A DNA stretch of 64,000 nt from JALOLV01 sp046295175 (GTDB taxonomy: Bacteria > Bacteroidota > Bacteroidia > Cytophagales > Spirosomataceae): assembly GCA_046295175.1 (NCBI GenBank), contig JBKBNY010000002.1, positions 507,315 through 571,314 on the forward strand, written 5' to 3'. The notes beneath the pieces were generated by a model. It did no database searches. It had not been told where the DNA came from and was given only the letters and a program-made list of their open reading frames with translations. Positions 8,236-16,981 of this stretch are shown here, one piece after another; the first letter of the stretch is position 1; the number at the start of each line of letters is the position of its first letter. The position numbers were made by a program, and so were the translations under genes.

Positions 8236-9618
8236 ATGCTTAAAACTTTCATCGACCAAAATAAAGACCGTTTTTTATCCGAATTATTCGAGTTTCTCCG
8301 AATCCCGTCGGTTAGTGCCGATTCTAAATTTAACGGAGACGTAGCCGCTGCTGCCGAATGGATTAAGGATAAATTATTGGAGGCTGGTTTAGACTCAGCC
8401 GAAATCTGCGAAACCGCTGGCCACCCTGTAGTTTATGCCGAAAAAATCGTTGATGCTTCGTTACCAACGGTTTTGGTATATGGACACTACGACGTACAAC
8501 CCGCCGACCCTTACGAATTATGGGATTCGCCGCCGTTTGAACCAACCATCCGCAAAACGACTGTTCATCCCGATGGGGCCATCTTTGCTCGTGGCTCGTG
8601 CGACGACAAAGGTCAGATTTATATGCATGTAAAAGCCATCGAGGCGATGATTGCAAATAATGCCTTGACTTGCAACGTAAAAATCATGTTTGAGGGCGAA
8701 GAAGAAGTGGGTTCGGCTAACTTAGCGACATTCGTAAAAGAAAATAAAGAACGTCTGAAAGCCGATATTATCTTGATTTCGGATACTTCGATTATTGCCA
8801 ATGATATTGCTTCGGTCGAGGCGGGCTTGCGTGGTTTGTCTTACATGGAGGTCGAGGTGCAGGGACCAAACCGTGATTTACATTCGGGTGTTTATGGTGG
8901 TGCAGTGGCCAACCCGGTTAATGTACTTTGCCAAATGATTGCATCGCTACACGATGCCGACGGACGAATCACAGTAAAAGGATTCTACGACAAAGTGGCC
9001 GAATTGACCGAAAAAGAAAGAGAATTGCTCGAATCGGCTCCGTTCGATTTAGATGCCTATAAAAAAGATTTAGACATTGCCGAAGTAACCGGCGAGAAGG
9101 GCTACACAACCCGTGAGCGTGCGTCTATCCGCCCGACACTCGACGTGAACGGTATCTGGGGAGGCTACACGGGCGAAGGCTCAAAGACGGTACTGCCATC
9201 TAAAGCATTTGCCAAAATCTCGATGCGATTAGTTCCAGACCAAGACTGGGAAGAAATTTCGGATTTGTTTGAGGCTCACTTTAAGGCGATTGCACCGCCA
9301 ACGGTTAAGGTAAAAGTACATCGTCATCATGGCGGGCAGCCTTATGTAACACCGATGGATTCTATCGGTTATCGTGCGGCTTCGTTGGCTATGGAAGAGG
9401 CTTGGGGCAAAGCACCAGTGCCTACTCGTGGTGGTGGGAGTATCCCGATTGTGGCACTTTTTGAGCAAGAACTCGGCTTGAAATCAATCTTAATGGGCTT
9501 TGGTTTGGATTCTGATGCCCTACATTCGCCCAATGAGCATTACGGATTGTTTAATTTCTACAAAGGAATCGAAACGATACCGTTGTTCTACAAATATTTT
9601 GCAGAATTGAACAAATAA
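8236..9618 (+). CDS. M20 family dipeptidase
   Basis: 460 aa from the ATG at 8236. The in-frame GTG at 8191 is less likely: TACTTTTG (8181-8188), a -7 match, ends just before it. The metal-binding sequence is clear: VLVYGHYDVQPADP (His, Asp), ARGSCDDKGQIYMHVKA (Asp), and FEGEEEVGS (catalytic Glu and metal Glu), with the dimerisation domain in the middle (DLHSGVYGGAVANP). The C-terminus provides the last metal histidine in DALHSPNEH. This is the M20A/CNDP-like group of zinc di- or tripeptidases, likely cytosolic since no signal peptide precedes it. The peptide specificity is not visible. Confidence 0.93.
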   Translation: MLKTFIDQNKDRFLSELFEFLRIPSVSADSKFNGDVAAAAEWIKDKLLEAGLDSAEICETAGHPVVYAEKIVDASLPTVLVYGHYDVQPADPYELWDSPPFEPTIRKTTVHPDGAIFARGSCDDKGQIYMHVKAIEAMIANNALTCNVKIMFEGEEEVGSANLATFVKENKERLKADIILISDTSIIANDIASVEAGLRGLSYMEVEVQGPNRDLHSGVYGGAVANPVNVLCQMIASLHDADGRITVKGFYDKVAELTEKERELLESAPFDLDAYKKDLDIAEVTGEKGYTTRERASIRPTLDVNGIWGGYTGEGSKTVLPSKAFAKISMRLVPDQDWEEISDLFEAHFKAIAPPTVKVKVHRHHGGQPYVTPMDSIGYRAASLAMEEAWGKAPVPTRGGGSIPIVALFEQELGLKSILMGFGLDSDALHSPNEHYGLFNFYKGIETIPLFYKYFAELNK

Positions 9619-9663
9619 TGCTCGATTCGGTTATTGATTTGACGAATTTTAAATCTATTGTAG

Positions 9664-10050
9664 ATGTATAGAATACTCATTTTAGGATTTTTCTTATTGA
9701 CTGCCTGTGGAGGAAAAGAGGTTAATTTAGGAAATTTTGATGTAAAAAGATTCAAAAACGACCGTGGAGGCTGCAAGGGCGAAAGAGCCAATATGATTGA
9801 AGATTTTAAGACAATAAAGCCGAATTTACTCGCTTTATCCGAAAACCAAATTACTCAAAGTATTGGCCGTTACGATTTTCAGATTCTCGACCGCCGCAAT
9901 ACAAAAGTCTATGTTTATTACTTCGAGAAGGGCGAACATTGCCAGTTTATGCAGAATAAATCAAATGCCCAGTCGGTGGCTTTGTATTTCAATTCGGTTG
10001 GATTAGTACGAGAGATAACCTTTCAGCGAGGACATCCTTTAGAACAATAA
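9664..10050 (+). CDS. Small predicted lipoprotein, unknown function
   Basis: 128 aa. The N-terminus MYRILILGFFLLTACGG is a lipoprotein signal with an L-T-A-C lipobox, so the protein is probably lipid-anchored after Cys15. The rest (CKGERANMIEDF..., ALSENQITQSIGRYDFQILDRRNTKVYVYYFEKGEHC...) resembles small periplasmic domains that assess outer-membrane components, but no family can be named safely. Three further cysteines are present (residues 38, 99 and region), so a disulfide is possible. It begins 45 nt after the M20 peptidase and could share its transcript; a hairpin terminator follows. Confidence 0.7.
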   Translation: MYRILILGFFLLTACGGKEVNLGNFDVKRFKNDRGGCKGERANMIEDFKTIKPNLLALSENQITQSIGRYDFQILDRRNTKVYVYYFEKGEHCQFMQNKSNAQSVALYFNSVGLVREITFQRGHPLEQ

Positions 10051-10064
10051 CCAAGGCATTTTTT

Positions 10065-10091
10065 ATGGCTCGTTTAAACTAAACGAGCCAT
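10065..10091. terminator. Bidirectional terminator
   Basis: TGGCTCGTTTA (10066-10076) pairs with TAAACGAGCCA (10080-10090), followed by ATTTTTTA on the plus strand. It separates the lipoprotein gene from the convergent mntH. Confidence 0.8.
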
Positions 10092-10096
10092 ATTTT

Positions 10097-11440
10097 TTAG
10101 CCGAAGAAGGTTTCAAAGAGCAAATAGGCATTCAGCGAGATAATCACTACCGAGACCGCCCAAGCCGTATATTTTACCCAAGTAGGGTTTACAAATTCTC
10201 CCATTTTGGCTTTGTCGGATGTAAAAGATACCAACGGCACCACTGCAAAACTCAACTGCAAAGACAAAATCACTTGGCTCAAAACGAGCAATTCAGATGT
10301 ACCCTTTTCGCCATAAATAATCGCTACAATCAACGCTGGTACAATCGCTATCAGTCTGGTTATCAGTCTTCTAAGCCACGGTTTAAGGCGTAGGTTGAGA
10401 AAGCCTTCCATCACGATTTGCCCTGCCAAAGTACCCGTAAGAGTCGAATTTTGTCCAGAAGCCAAAAGAGCAATCCCGAAGAACAAACTTGCTAATTCTA
10501 CTCCGAGTAATGGGTCGAGTAAATGATAGGCCTCATGTATATCGGCTACTTGTTGATTATTGGTAAAATGGAATGTCGCTGCCGCCATTATCAGAATCGA
10601 AGCATTGATAAAAAACGCAATAAAAAGCGATGCGGTAGAATCAATCGTGGCAAATTTAATGGCCGATTTTTTACCTGCTGATGTATCTGGAATATCGCGG
10701 GTCTGAACAATACTCGAATGTAAATACAAATTATGCGGCATGACCGTTGCTCCCAAAATTCCGATAGCAATGTAGAGCATATCTGGATTAAAAACGATTT
10801 CAGTTTTTGGGATTAATCCACCAGTAATTGCCACAAAATCGGGGTTAGAGACAGCGATTTCGTATCCGAAACAAAACAAAATGACGACTATTAATGCCCC
10901 CACAATGGCCTCAATGATGCGAAAACCTTTGCTTTGGAGAAATAATATCAATAAAACGTCGAATGCTGTGATGATGATACCAACCGTGAGCGGAATCCCG
11001 AAAAGTAGATTTAGGGCAACTGCCGAACCGATGACTTCGGCCAAATCGCAGGCCGCTATGGCAACTTCGCACAGTATCCACAAAACAAAAGAAACAGGTT
11101 TTGAGTAAGCATCTCTACAAGCCTGAGCCAAATCTCGGCCCGTTGCAATACCCAATTTGAGCGATAAATGCTGCAATAGCATCGCAAACAAATTAGAAAT
11201 CAAGATAACCGAGAGGAGCGTATAGCCAAATCTGGCACCACCCGCAATATCGGTTGCCCAGTTGCCGGGGTCCATATACCCAACGGCCACCATCAGCCCT
11301 GGCCCCAGAAAAGCGGCTAATTTTTTCCAAAAGCTACCTTTTTGTGGTACTTTGATACTTCTATATACTTCGGGTAGCGATGGCGTATCGCCTTTGCTGT
11401 GCCAGCCAGTTTCTTCTTTTATTGTGATTGTCTTCTCCAT
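10097..11440 (-). CDS. mntH: NRAMP family Mn2+/Fe2+ transporter
   Basis: 447 aa, with 11 or more hydrophobic segments. The two unwound metal-binding helices are recognisable: DPGNWATDIAGGARFGY in TM1 and MPHNLYLHSSIV in TM6, carrying the DPGN and MPH motifs that coordinate Mn2+ or Fe2+ in proton-coupled NRAMP symporters. It is divergent from a DtxR/MntR-type regulator, with two palindromic sites in the shared 176-nt region, so metal-dependent repression is the natural reading. Manganese is the favoured substrate by context; iron cannot be excluded. Confidence 0.93.
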   Translation of the reverse strand: MEKTITIKEETGWHSKGDTPSLPEVYRSIKVPQKGSFWKKLAAFLGPGLMVAVGYMDPGNWATDIAGGARFGYTLLSVILISNLFAMLLQHLSLKLGIATGRDLAQACRDAYSKPVSFVLWILCEVAIAACDLAEVIGSAVALNLLFGIPLTVGIIITAFDVLLILFLQSKGFRIIEAIVGALIVVILFCFGYEIAVSNPDFVAITGGLIPKTEIVFNPDMLYIAIGILGATVMPHNLYLHSSIVQTRDIPDTSAGKKSAIKFATIDSTASLFIAFFINASILIMAAATFHFTNNQQVADIHEAYHLLDPLLGVELASLFFGIALLASGQNSTLTGTLAGQIVMEGFLNLRLKPWLRRLITRLIAIVPALIVAIIYGEKGTSELLVLSQVILSLQLSFAVVPLVSFTSDKAKMGEFVNPTWVKYTAWAVSVVIISLNAYLLFETFFG

Positions 11441-11492
11441 GTTATGTCGGAATCGTACTTGCCCAAATCAGGCCTATGTTACATTACCGATG

Positions 11493-11523
11493 CAAAACTA
11501 AATAGCAAAATTGATATATCAAA
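11493..11523 (-). promoter_or_regulatory. mntH promoter
   Basis: On the minus strand TTTG (11520-11523), exactly 19 nt, then TAGTTTTG (11493-11500) gives a full match to the Bacteroidota promoter. The 11531-11546 palindrome lies 7 nt upstream of the -33 element. Confidence 0.65.
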
Positions 11524-11530
11524 ATATTTT

Positions 11531-11546
11531 TTTAGATTAGTCTAAA
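11531..11546. promoter_or_regulatory. DtxR/MntR-type operator palindrome
   Basis: TTTAGA-TTAG-TCTAAA, a perfect 6-bp inverted repeat similar to the DtxR box core TTAGGnTAnCCTAA. It lies between the -33 elements of the divergent mntH and mntR promoters, the expected place for control by the neighbouring metalloregulator. Confidence 0.65.
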
Positions 11547-11547
11547 T

Positions 11548-11578
11548 TTTTATTTTTTCAATAACTCAATTATTTTTG
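11548..11578 (+). promoter_or_regulatory. Candidate mntR promoter
   Basis: TATTTTTG (11571-11578) is a -7 match; the -33 position 19 nt upstream holds only TTTT. The predicted transcript start near 11584 abuts the second operator-like site. Confidence 0.45.
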
Positions 11579-11585
11579 TATTATA

Positions 11586-11601
11586 TTTCGTTTAATCTAA
11601 A
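11586..11601. promoter_or_regulatory. Second, degenerate metalloregulator site
   Basis: TTTCGTTTAATCTAAA agrees at 13 of 16 positions with the reverse complement of the palindrome at 11531-11546, with one intact arm (TAATCTAAA). It overlaps the predicted mntR transcript start, consistent with autoregulation. Confidence 0.45.
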
Positions 11602-11616
11602 AACTCAAACGCCCAG

Positions 11617-12273
11617 TTGACCTCTTTTACCGAAGAAAACTACCTCAAAATCATCTATTTGCTCACCGAACGCAACAACGGAAACGAAGTAAGCACGAAT
11701 GATTTGGCCGAACAGACGCAAACCAAAGCGGCTTCTGTATCAGATATGTTGCGTAAATTGGCCGATAAAAGTCTAATCAATTACAAAAAATATCAAGGTG
11801 TTACGCTAACTACCGACGGAGAGAAAATTGCTCTGAATGTGATTCGGAAGCACCGCCTTTGGGAGGTTTTTTTGGTGAATAAACTGGGTTTTGGTTGGGA
11901 CGAAATCCACGAGATTGCTGAGCAGTTAGAACACATTGATTCGGAGGATTTGACCAATCGTTTAGATACTTTTTTGGGTAGCCCCAAATTTGACCCGCAC
12001 GGAGACCCGATTCCGAATAGTCAAGGGCAGATGCCATCTGTGGCGTATCACCGATTGTCGGAGGCTCCGCTCAACAAAGAAGTTGCCATGACGGGCGTTT
12101 CGGTGCATTCACCTGCGTTTTTACAACATCTTGATAAACTCCAAATTAAGCTCGGTTGTACACTTAAAGTATTAGAAATCAGCGAGTTTGACAAATCTTT
12201 GAATGTTATTCTGAATAACGATTCTTCGCTTTTTGTAAGCTACGAGGTCGCCAAAAATTTATTGGTGAAATAA
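11617..12273 (+). CDS. mntR: DtxR/MntR family metal-dependent repressor
   Basis: 218 aa if translation starts at TTG 11617; no in-frame ATG lies nearby upstream, and the family N-terminus (TSFTEENYLKIIYLLTER) begins right there. The winged helix-turn-helix is at about residues 18-65 (VSTNDLAEQTQTKAASVSDMLRKLADKSLINYKKYQGVTLT). The metal-binding and dimerisation domain follows, with conserved H-R-L-W-E and EQLEH segments and the C-P-like position replaced by FDPHGDPIPN. A C-terminal FeoA/SH3-like domain ends the protein. The gene is divergent from mntH, its probable target. Mn versus Fe sensing is inferred from that neighbour only. Confidence 0.88.
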   Translation: MTSFTEENYLKIIYLLTERNNGNEVSTNDLAEQTQTKAASVSDMLRKLADKSLINYKKYQGVTLTTDGEKIALNVIRKHRLWEVFLVNKLGFGWDEIHEIAEQLEHIDSEDLTNRLDTFLGSPKFDPHGDPIPNSQGQMPSVAYHRLSEAPLNKEVAMTGVSVHSPAFLQHLDKLQIKLGCTLKVLEISEFDKSLNVILNNDSSLFVSYEVAKNLLVK

Positions 12274-12389
12274 ATGAGTGAGGTATTTTGGATTCAAATT
12301 CGTAAAAAATCTTAAAAATAGTAATCCACAGTTCTTTCTTCGCTAATTTTGTAGTTCACAACATTCTGCCACTGGCAGATTGCAACCGA

Positions 12390-13469
12390 ATGAAGATTCT
12401 TGACAAATATCTTATAAAGAGATTTCTGGTTACGTATGTTTTTGCTGTTTTGGTAATCGTGCTGATTATCATGGTGATTGACTTCGTTGAAAAAAACGAT
12501 GATTTTATCGAAAAATCAGCCCCAATGCGAGCCATTTTGTTGTCGTATTATGCCAATCTCGCACCTTATTGGGCCAACTACATCAGCCCACTGATGATAT
12601 TTATTTCTACGGTTTTCTTTACGGCCAAGATGGCGTCGCATACCGAAATCATCGCGATTTTGAGTAGCGGAACCAGTTTTTTGAGGCTGATGCGTCCGTA
12701 TATTTTTGGGGCGTCTATCGTAGCGGTGCTTTCGTTTATTATGGTGGGGTGGGTTTTGCCAAAAGCCAATAAGGTACGGTTAGATTTTGAGCATAAATAC
12801 GTAATGGATAAGTTTTATTTCAATAATCGCGATTTCCATACGGCGATTGCTCCGAATACCTACGCCTATATGTCGAGCTACAATAACGATAGCAAAACGG
12901 GCTACGATTTTACGATTGAGAAGATTCAGGGTAATAAATTGATTGAAAAGCTATCATCAAGGCGGATTGAATGGGTCGATAGCCTTAAAAAATGGCGAAT
13001 GTACGATTACAAAATCCGTACGATTGGTATCATGAAAGATAAAATGGTTTACGGAAACGTTCCGAAAGATACAACGATTAGCCTAAACCCAAGCGATTTT
13101 GAGAATACTCACCAGATTCATGAAACATTTACGATTCCAGAACTCAACGAACGTATAAATCTTATCAAAAGTCGTGGAGCGGAGGGTATTGAATCTTTTC
13201 AAATAGAATTTTATCAGCGTTTTGCTACGCCTTTCGCCGTGATTATCCTTTCGATTATGGGGTTGATTGTATCGGCTCGTAAGGCACGTGGCGGTGTGGG
13301 CTTTCAGATTGCGATAGGTTTCGTGCTGGCGTTTGTGTATATCCTTTTCTACATCATGTCAAAAGGTATCGCCGAGTCGGGCAATATGCCACCGATGTTG
13401 GCAGTTTGGCTGCCTAATATCGTCTTTTCGACGATTGCCTTTATCATGTACTTTACGGTGCCAAGATAG
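12390..13469 (+). CDS. LptF/LptG family lipopolysaccharide export permease
   Basis: 359 aa. The pattern is that of YjgP/YjgQ proteins: MKILDKYLIKRFLVTYVFAVLVIVLIIMVIDFVEK as TM1, two more N-terminal TM segments (NLAPYWANYISPLMIFISTVFF, YIFGASIVAVLSFIMVGWVLP), a periplasmic beta-jellyroll of about 150 residues, then three C-terminal TM helices (FATPFAVIILSIMGLIVSARK, GVGFQIAIGFVLAFVYILFYIM, AVWLPNIVFSTIAFIMYF). LptF and LptG form the inner-membrane channel that lifts LPS with the LptB ATPase. Whether this copy is F or G cannot be settled, as no partner is adjacent. A -7-like TAATTTTG is at 12344-12351. Confidence 0.9.
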   Translation: MKILDKYLIKRFLVTYVFAVLVIVLIIMVIDFVEKNDDFIEKSAPMRAILLSYYANLAPYWANYISPLMIFISTVFFTAKMASHTEIIAILSSGTSFLRLMRPYIFGASIVAVLSFIMVGWVLPKANKVRLDFEHKYVMDKFYFNNRDFHTAIAPNTYAYMSSYNNDSKTGYDFTIEKIQGNKLIEKLSSRRIEWVDSLKKWRMYDYKIRTIGIMKDKMVYGNVPKDTTISLNPSDFENTHQIHETFTIPELNERINLIKSRGAEGIESFQIEFYQRFATPFAVIILSIMGLIVSARKARGGVGFQIAIGFVLAFVYILFYIMSKGIAESGNMPPMLAVWLPNIVFSTIAFIMYFTVPR

Positions 13470-13539
13470 GGTTTTTGTTCAAAGTTTCAAGTTCAATGTC
13501 AAGAAGAATACGCTGAAACTTATCGGTACTATTGAACGA

Positions 13540-13613
13540 GGAATCCGTGGCACGGATAACCTTCGGGCTTTCAATTCTACCAATTTTAGTAGATAGCCGT
13601 GTCACGGTTTTAA
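13540..13613 (-). repeat. Dispersed 74-bp repeat, copy 1
   Basis: It lies between convergent lptF/G and tsaB. Its reverse complement aligns over about 75 nt with 48256-48330, with long identical blocks (ACTAAAA.TGGTAGAAT and GAAGGTTATCCGTGCCACGG). The ends carry inverted CCGTGnCACGG arms. It may act as a terminator or REP-like element. Confidence 0.7.
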
Positions 13614-13642
13614 AGGAAGATGTTTCAAAATCTACAAGACTA

Positions 13643-14338
13643 TCAAACAAATAAACTCTTTTTGGGTGTTGTTGCCATAAAATCTTTTAGGTAGAATGGC
13701 TCAAAATCAGCGACGTCTTCAAATTGTCCGTTGATAAACGCTTGCGTTGCCAATTTCCCGACCGTTCGAGCCGAAGGATTAATCATCGTATCTAAAAAAA
13801 TAGCATTCGGATTACCATCAAAAGTTGCCTTGCATTTATCGGCCCCATCGCCAAAGAAAACCATTTTGTTCTGGCTTAATAAATCAGCGAACGATGCCTC
13901 GTCAATGATTTTGGCGTGCGTTTCTTCGACCTCTTTTAGTGTAGCAGATTGATAAACAGCACAATAAACTTCCATTCGGCGAGCATCAATCATCGGGCAG
14001 AGCAGGGTGTCTTCTCCAAAGAAATCTTTAATTTGTAAAGCCATCGCCTCCAACGAATTGATAGCAATCATCGGTTTTTCAAGCGTATAGCAAAGCCCTT
14101 TAATCGTCGAAACTCCGATTCGCAATCCTGTATAAGAACCTGGGCCTTTGGCAACGGCAAAGGCATCAATATCGCTCAATTTTTGTCCGGCCGCATGAGT
14201 GGTATTTTGTATCAATGTGGTGAGCATTCCAGAAGAAGATTTTTCTGAATATAACTCACTGATTGATAACAGTTTACCGTCTTGGTGCAGAGCCACCGAG
14301 CAGCCTTTCGTGGTTGTATCTATGCTTAAAATTTGCAC
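13643..14338 (-). CDS. tsaB: tRNA threonylcarbamoyladenosine biosynthesis protein TsaB
   Basis: 231 aa, typical for TsaB, the non-catalytic partner of TsaD in t6A37 synthesis. The ASKHA-fold start is clear (ILSIDTTTKGCSVALHQDGKLL), followed by the family signature AVAKGPGSYTGLRIGVSTIKGLCYTLEKPMIAINSLEAMA. The C-terminal half is more variable, as usual. Other tsa genes are not nearby. It ends opposite lptF/G; the CtpA-type protease gene lies upstream on the same strand, separated from it by a 33-bp palindrome. Confidence 0.93.
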   Translation of the reverse strand: MQILSIDTTTKGCSVALHQDGKLLSISELYSEKSSSGMLTTLIQNTTHAAGQKLSDIDAFAVAKGPGSYTGLRIGVSTIKGLCYTLEKPMIAINSLEAMALQIKDFFGEDTLLCPMIDARRMEVYCAVYQSATLKEVEETHAKIIDEASFADLLSQNKMVFFGDGADKCKATFDGNPNAIFLDTMINPSARTVGKLATQAFINGQFEDVADFEPFYLKDFMATTPKKSLFV

Positions 14339-14362
14339 TGTTTTGAGTTTGCGGTTTATTAA

Positions 14363-14395
14363 AAACCTCCAAGGTTTTTAAAACCTTGGAGGTTT
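14363..14395. repeat. 33-bp AACCTCCAAGG palindrome, copy 1
   Basis: AAACCTCCAAGGTTTT and its complement meet almost without a loop. It lies 25 nt after the stop of the upstream CtpA-like gene on the minus strand, where it can serve as its terminator. It is one of five copies (also 25640, 34877, 38080, 42151). Confidence 0.85.
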
Positions 14396-14420
14396 GATAA
14401 AATGCTTAGCTTACCAAAAA

Positions 14421-16073
14421 TTACTTACTTCCTTTCAAAATCGACTGATAACGAGACATATCCTTAAATAATTTAAGTGCTTCTTGCACTTCGTTATCTT
14501 TCTCGAACGAAACAAACTTCATGGCTTTTTGATAATAATATCGGCTCAAAATCTCGATTTCGAGTTGTTCTTTTATCTCGCTCTTGAATTTTATTAAGTC
14601 TTGTTGTTTGCTTTGGTCAATTTTGCTACGCAACAATTTGATTTGCTCCTGAATCATATCTAAAGACTTATCTTTCTTTGCCGATGCTTCGAGGTTATCC
14701 AATTGTTTTTCGGTTGCAGTCGAATACGTGAAATCTTTTGTTTTGAGCCAATTTATAAAGTCTTGATAATCAGAGTCTTGTATCGAAAAATTCTTTTCTG
14801 GTTTTAAATTAGGATGCTCAAAATAATACTTCGTAGCATAATCAAAAATCATGCTTTTGGTCAATAAATTTGCCGTAACCGAAGACATAGCGTTTACTTC
14901 GAGTTTAATATCGGGGTCAACACCGCCACCATCATAAACCGTACGACCATTTTTAGTCTTGAAAGCGGTTTTGAGCGAATCTGGCACTTTGCCTACGCTG
15001 CCATCGGCATTGCGGTGTGTGTAGTCAATCGCCTGAATACAGCGTCCGCTCGGAATATAATATTTAGCTGTCGTGATTTTCATCTTCGTATTGTACGATA
15101 AATCACGGGTTGTTTGTACCAATCCTTTACCAAAAGATTTCTGACCAATCAGCACCGCACGGTCGTAGTCTTGGAGTGTACCACTCACAATCTCGGCCGC
15201 CGAAGCACTCTGGCTATTTATCAAAACCACAATCGGCATATCGGTATCAATCGGCTGTTCGGTGCCGTTGTATTTACGATTCCATTCGGCTACTTTACCA
15301 CGAGTCTCGACAATCAAGGCATCCTTCGGCAAAAACATATTACAAATCTCGACCGACATATTCAAAAGTCCACCAGGGTTGCCTCTCAAATCAAACACTA
15401 ATTGCTTCATTCCTTGGGCTTTTAGGTCGTTAAATGCCGTTTTTACTTCTTTTGCGGCTGTTGCCGTAAAATCATTGAGTTGAATATACCCAACTTCATT
15501 ATTTATCATGCCGTGGTGCGGAACATTGAGCGTTTTGACAATATCACGCCCGACGGTCAGTTCAACTGGCGAATTCTGTCCGTAGCGTTTTACCGCCAAT
15601 TTCACGCTTGTACCTGTTTGCCCTTTGAGCAATCTACCAATATCAACGCCTTTACGATTCACAATATCGACACCATCAATTTTGATGATTTCATCTCCGA
15701 TTTTCATTCCTGCTTTATCAGCTGGCGAGCCTTCATAAATCATCACAACGAGTTGTTTGCCATTGCGAGGGGTTACAGTAGCACCGATGCCGTTGTATTT
15801 ACCCGTCGTCATGGTCATGTAGTCTTCTATATCATCTTCGGGATAAAAGTTGGTGTAAGGGTCGAGTTGTTTCAACATCCCCTCGATGCTCAGACGCATC
15901 GCACGGTTGGGGTTGATTTCGTCAACGTAGTAGGCGTTGAGTTCTTTGAACATCGTTGCAAAAATATCGAGGTTCTTAGCAATCTCAAAGTAGCGGTCGT
16001 CAGACTTAAAAGCCACAAAAACCGCCCCGAAAAGTACCAAGAAAATTACCGAAATACGTCGTAATAGTTTCAT
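14421..16073 (-). CDS. C-terminal processing protease (S41, CtpA-like)
   Basis: 550 aa from the ATG at 16073 (MKLLRRISVIF...), which directly opens a signal-anchor. Order: membrane anchor (1-22), N-terminal helical part, PDZ domain (about 90-175, with GIGATVTPRNGKQLVVMIYEGSPADKAGMKIGD), and S41 protease core with RGNPGG (230-234), the catalytic serine in QSASAAE (288-294) and the catalytic lysine in FGKG (Lys316). A C-terminal helical extension of about 200 residues follows. It probably acts in the periplasm on C-termini of envelope proteins. A paralogue with the same layout is at 25695-27347, and a LytTR gene precedes this one. Confidence 0.92.
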   Translation of the reverse strand: MKLLRRISVIFLVLFGAVFVAFKSDDRYFEIAKNLDIFATMFKELNAYYVDEINPNRAMRLSIEGMLKQLDPYTNFYPEDDIEDYMTMTTGKYNGIGATVTPRNGKQLVVMIYEGSPADKAGMKIGDEIIKIDGVDIVNRKGVDIGRLLKGQTGTSVKLAVKRYGQNSPVELTVGRDIVKTLNVPHHGMINNEVGYIQLNDFTATAAKEVKTAFNDLKAQGMKQLVFDLRGNPGGLLNMSVEICNMFLPKDALIVETRGKVAEWNRKYNGTEQPIDTDMPIVVLINSQSASAAEIVSGTLQDYDRAVLIGQKSFGKGLVQTTRDLSYNTKMKITTAKYYIPSGRCIQAIDYTHRNADGSVGKVPDSLKTAFKTKNGRTVYDGGGVDPDIKLEVNAMSSVTANLLTKSMIFDYATKYYFEHPNLKPEKNFSIQDSDYQDFINWLKTKDFTYSTATEKQLDNLEASAKKDKSLDMIQEQIKLLRSKIDQSKQQDLIKFKSEIKEQLEIEILSRYYYQKAMKFVSFEKDNEVQEALKLFKDMSRYQSILKGSK

Positions 16074-16309
16074 AATGGTAAGGCTCAACCCCAATTACGG
16101 CACTGAGTATTTTTAGAATTGTAAAATAACTTTTAAAGAACGCAAAAATTAGTCCATTCAGCATACTGATTTGCGAATTTCACTCTTTTTGGGTGAAAAA
16201 GAAAACGCTTTGCGATAAAAAACAAAAAACAGCCGTCCAAAGGACAACTGTTTTCTTCATCACCTAACCACTAAAAAGTATTATGAAAAGAATAATATCA
16301 TTTTGCCAA

Positions 16310-16693
16310 TTACATTGGCTTTATGTTGTATTTATCAATTTTATCGGTCAGATTTTTGAGTTTCCTTCTCGAAACCTCCAAATGCTTACCGCAATTTAGC
16401 TTAATCTCACCCGAATACTTCTGTAAATCCATGCCCTCGATACAATTTAGGTTTACGATGTGCGACTTGTGTACTCTTACAAACTTTTGTTTATCGAGAA
16501 TGTTCTCAAAATTTTTAAGTGTGTAAGCCGTTACAAATTTTCGATTGGTTTTTGTATAAACCAATGTATAGTTGCAATCGCCTTCTAAATGTGAAATCTG
16601 CTCTACCGGAATCGAAATAAAGCGATTTTGATAACGAAACTTAAATTTTTCGGCAATGCCGTTTTCGTTCAAGTTAAATCTATTTGTGTTCAT
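16310..16693 (-). CDS. Stand-alone LytTR DNA-binding protein
   Basis: 127 aa from the ATG at 16693. The longer frame starting at 16726 is rejected because a full promoter (-7 at 16720-16727) overlaps that start. Almost the whole protein is a LytTR domain: FRYQNRFISIPVEQISHLEGDCNYTLVYTKTNRKFVTAYTLKNFENIL...FVRVHKSHIVNLNCIEGM. The conserved FxRxHKSxIVN motif (VRVHKSHIVNL) contacts DNA. No receiver domain is attached and no histidine kinase is adjacent, so how it is switched is unknown. It lies upstream of, and in the same orientation as, the CtpA-like gene. Confidence 0.88.
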   Translation of the reverse strand: MNTNRFNLNENGIAEKFKFRYQNRFISIPVEQISHLEGDCNYTLVYTKTNRKFVTAYTLKNFENILDKQKFVRVHKSHIVNLNCIEGMDLQKYSGEIKLNCGKHLEVSRRKLKNLTDKIDKYNIKPM

Positions 16694-16719
16694 GGCTATA
16701 GAGTACGTTTTTGAGTTTT

Positions 16720-16751
16720 CAAACATACATCATAGCATAAGATAACGCAAA
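16720..16751 (-). promoter_or_regulatory. Promoter of the LytTR gene
   Basis: On the minus strand TTTG (16748-16751), 20 nt, TATGTTTG (16720-16727). It places transcript start near 16714, about 20 nt before the ATG at 16693. Confidence 0.55.
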
Positions 16752-16981
16752 TGACCAAATTTTATGATTTTTTCATAAATTGCTGAATATCAATAATTTA
16801 TGAAAGTTCTTTACAACAAAATAGGGTAATAACCCCAATCAAAATACGTAAAATTACGTAATACGTATCTTGAAAGTTTTATAACCCTCGACAGCCTTTT
16901 TTGACTTTATGGCTTCAAAAGTATAAGACAATTCTGACAATATTCCTATCTTTGTGTATAATTTTATTAAACGGTACGCCT

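Noticed and set aside
15480..16064. A 194-codon plus-strand ORF opposite the CtpA-like gene
   Set aside because: Antisense to a gene with a complete PDZ-S41 architecture; low-complexity translation and no start context.
16901..16981. N-terminal extension of PheS with a hydrophobic segment
   Set aside because: PheS is a soluble enzyme that starts near 16982, and a -7 promoter element lies within the extension, so it is leader.
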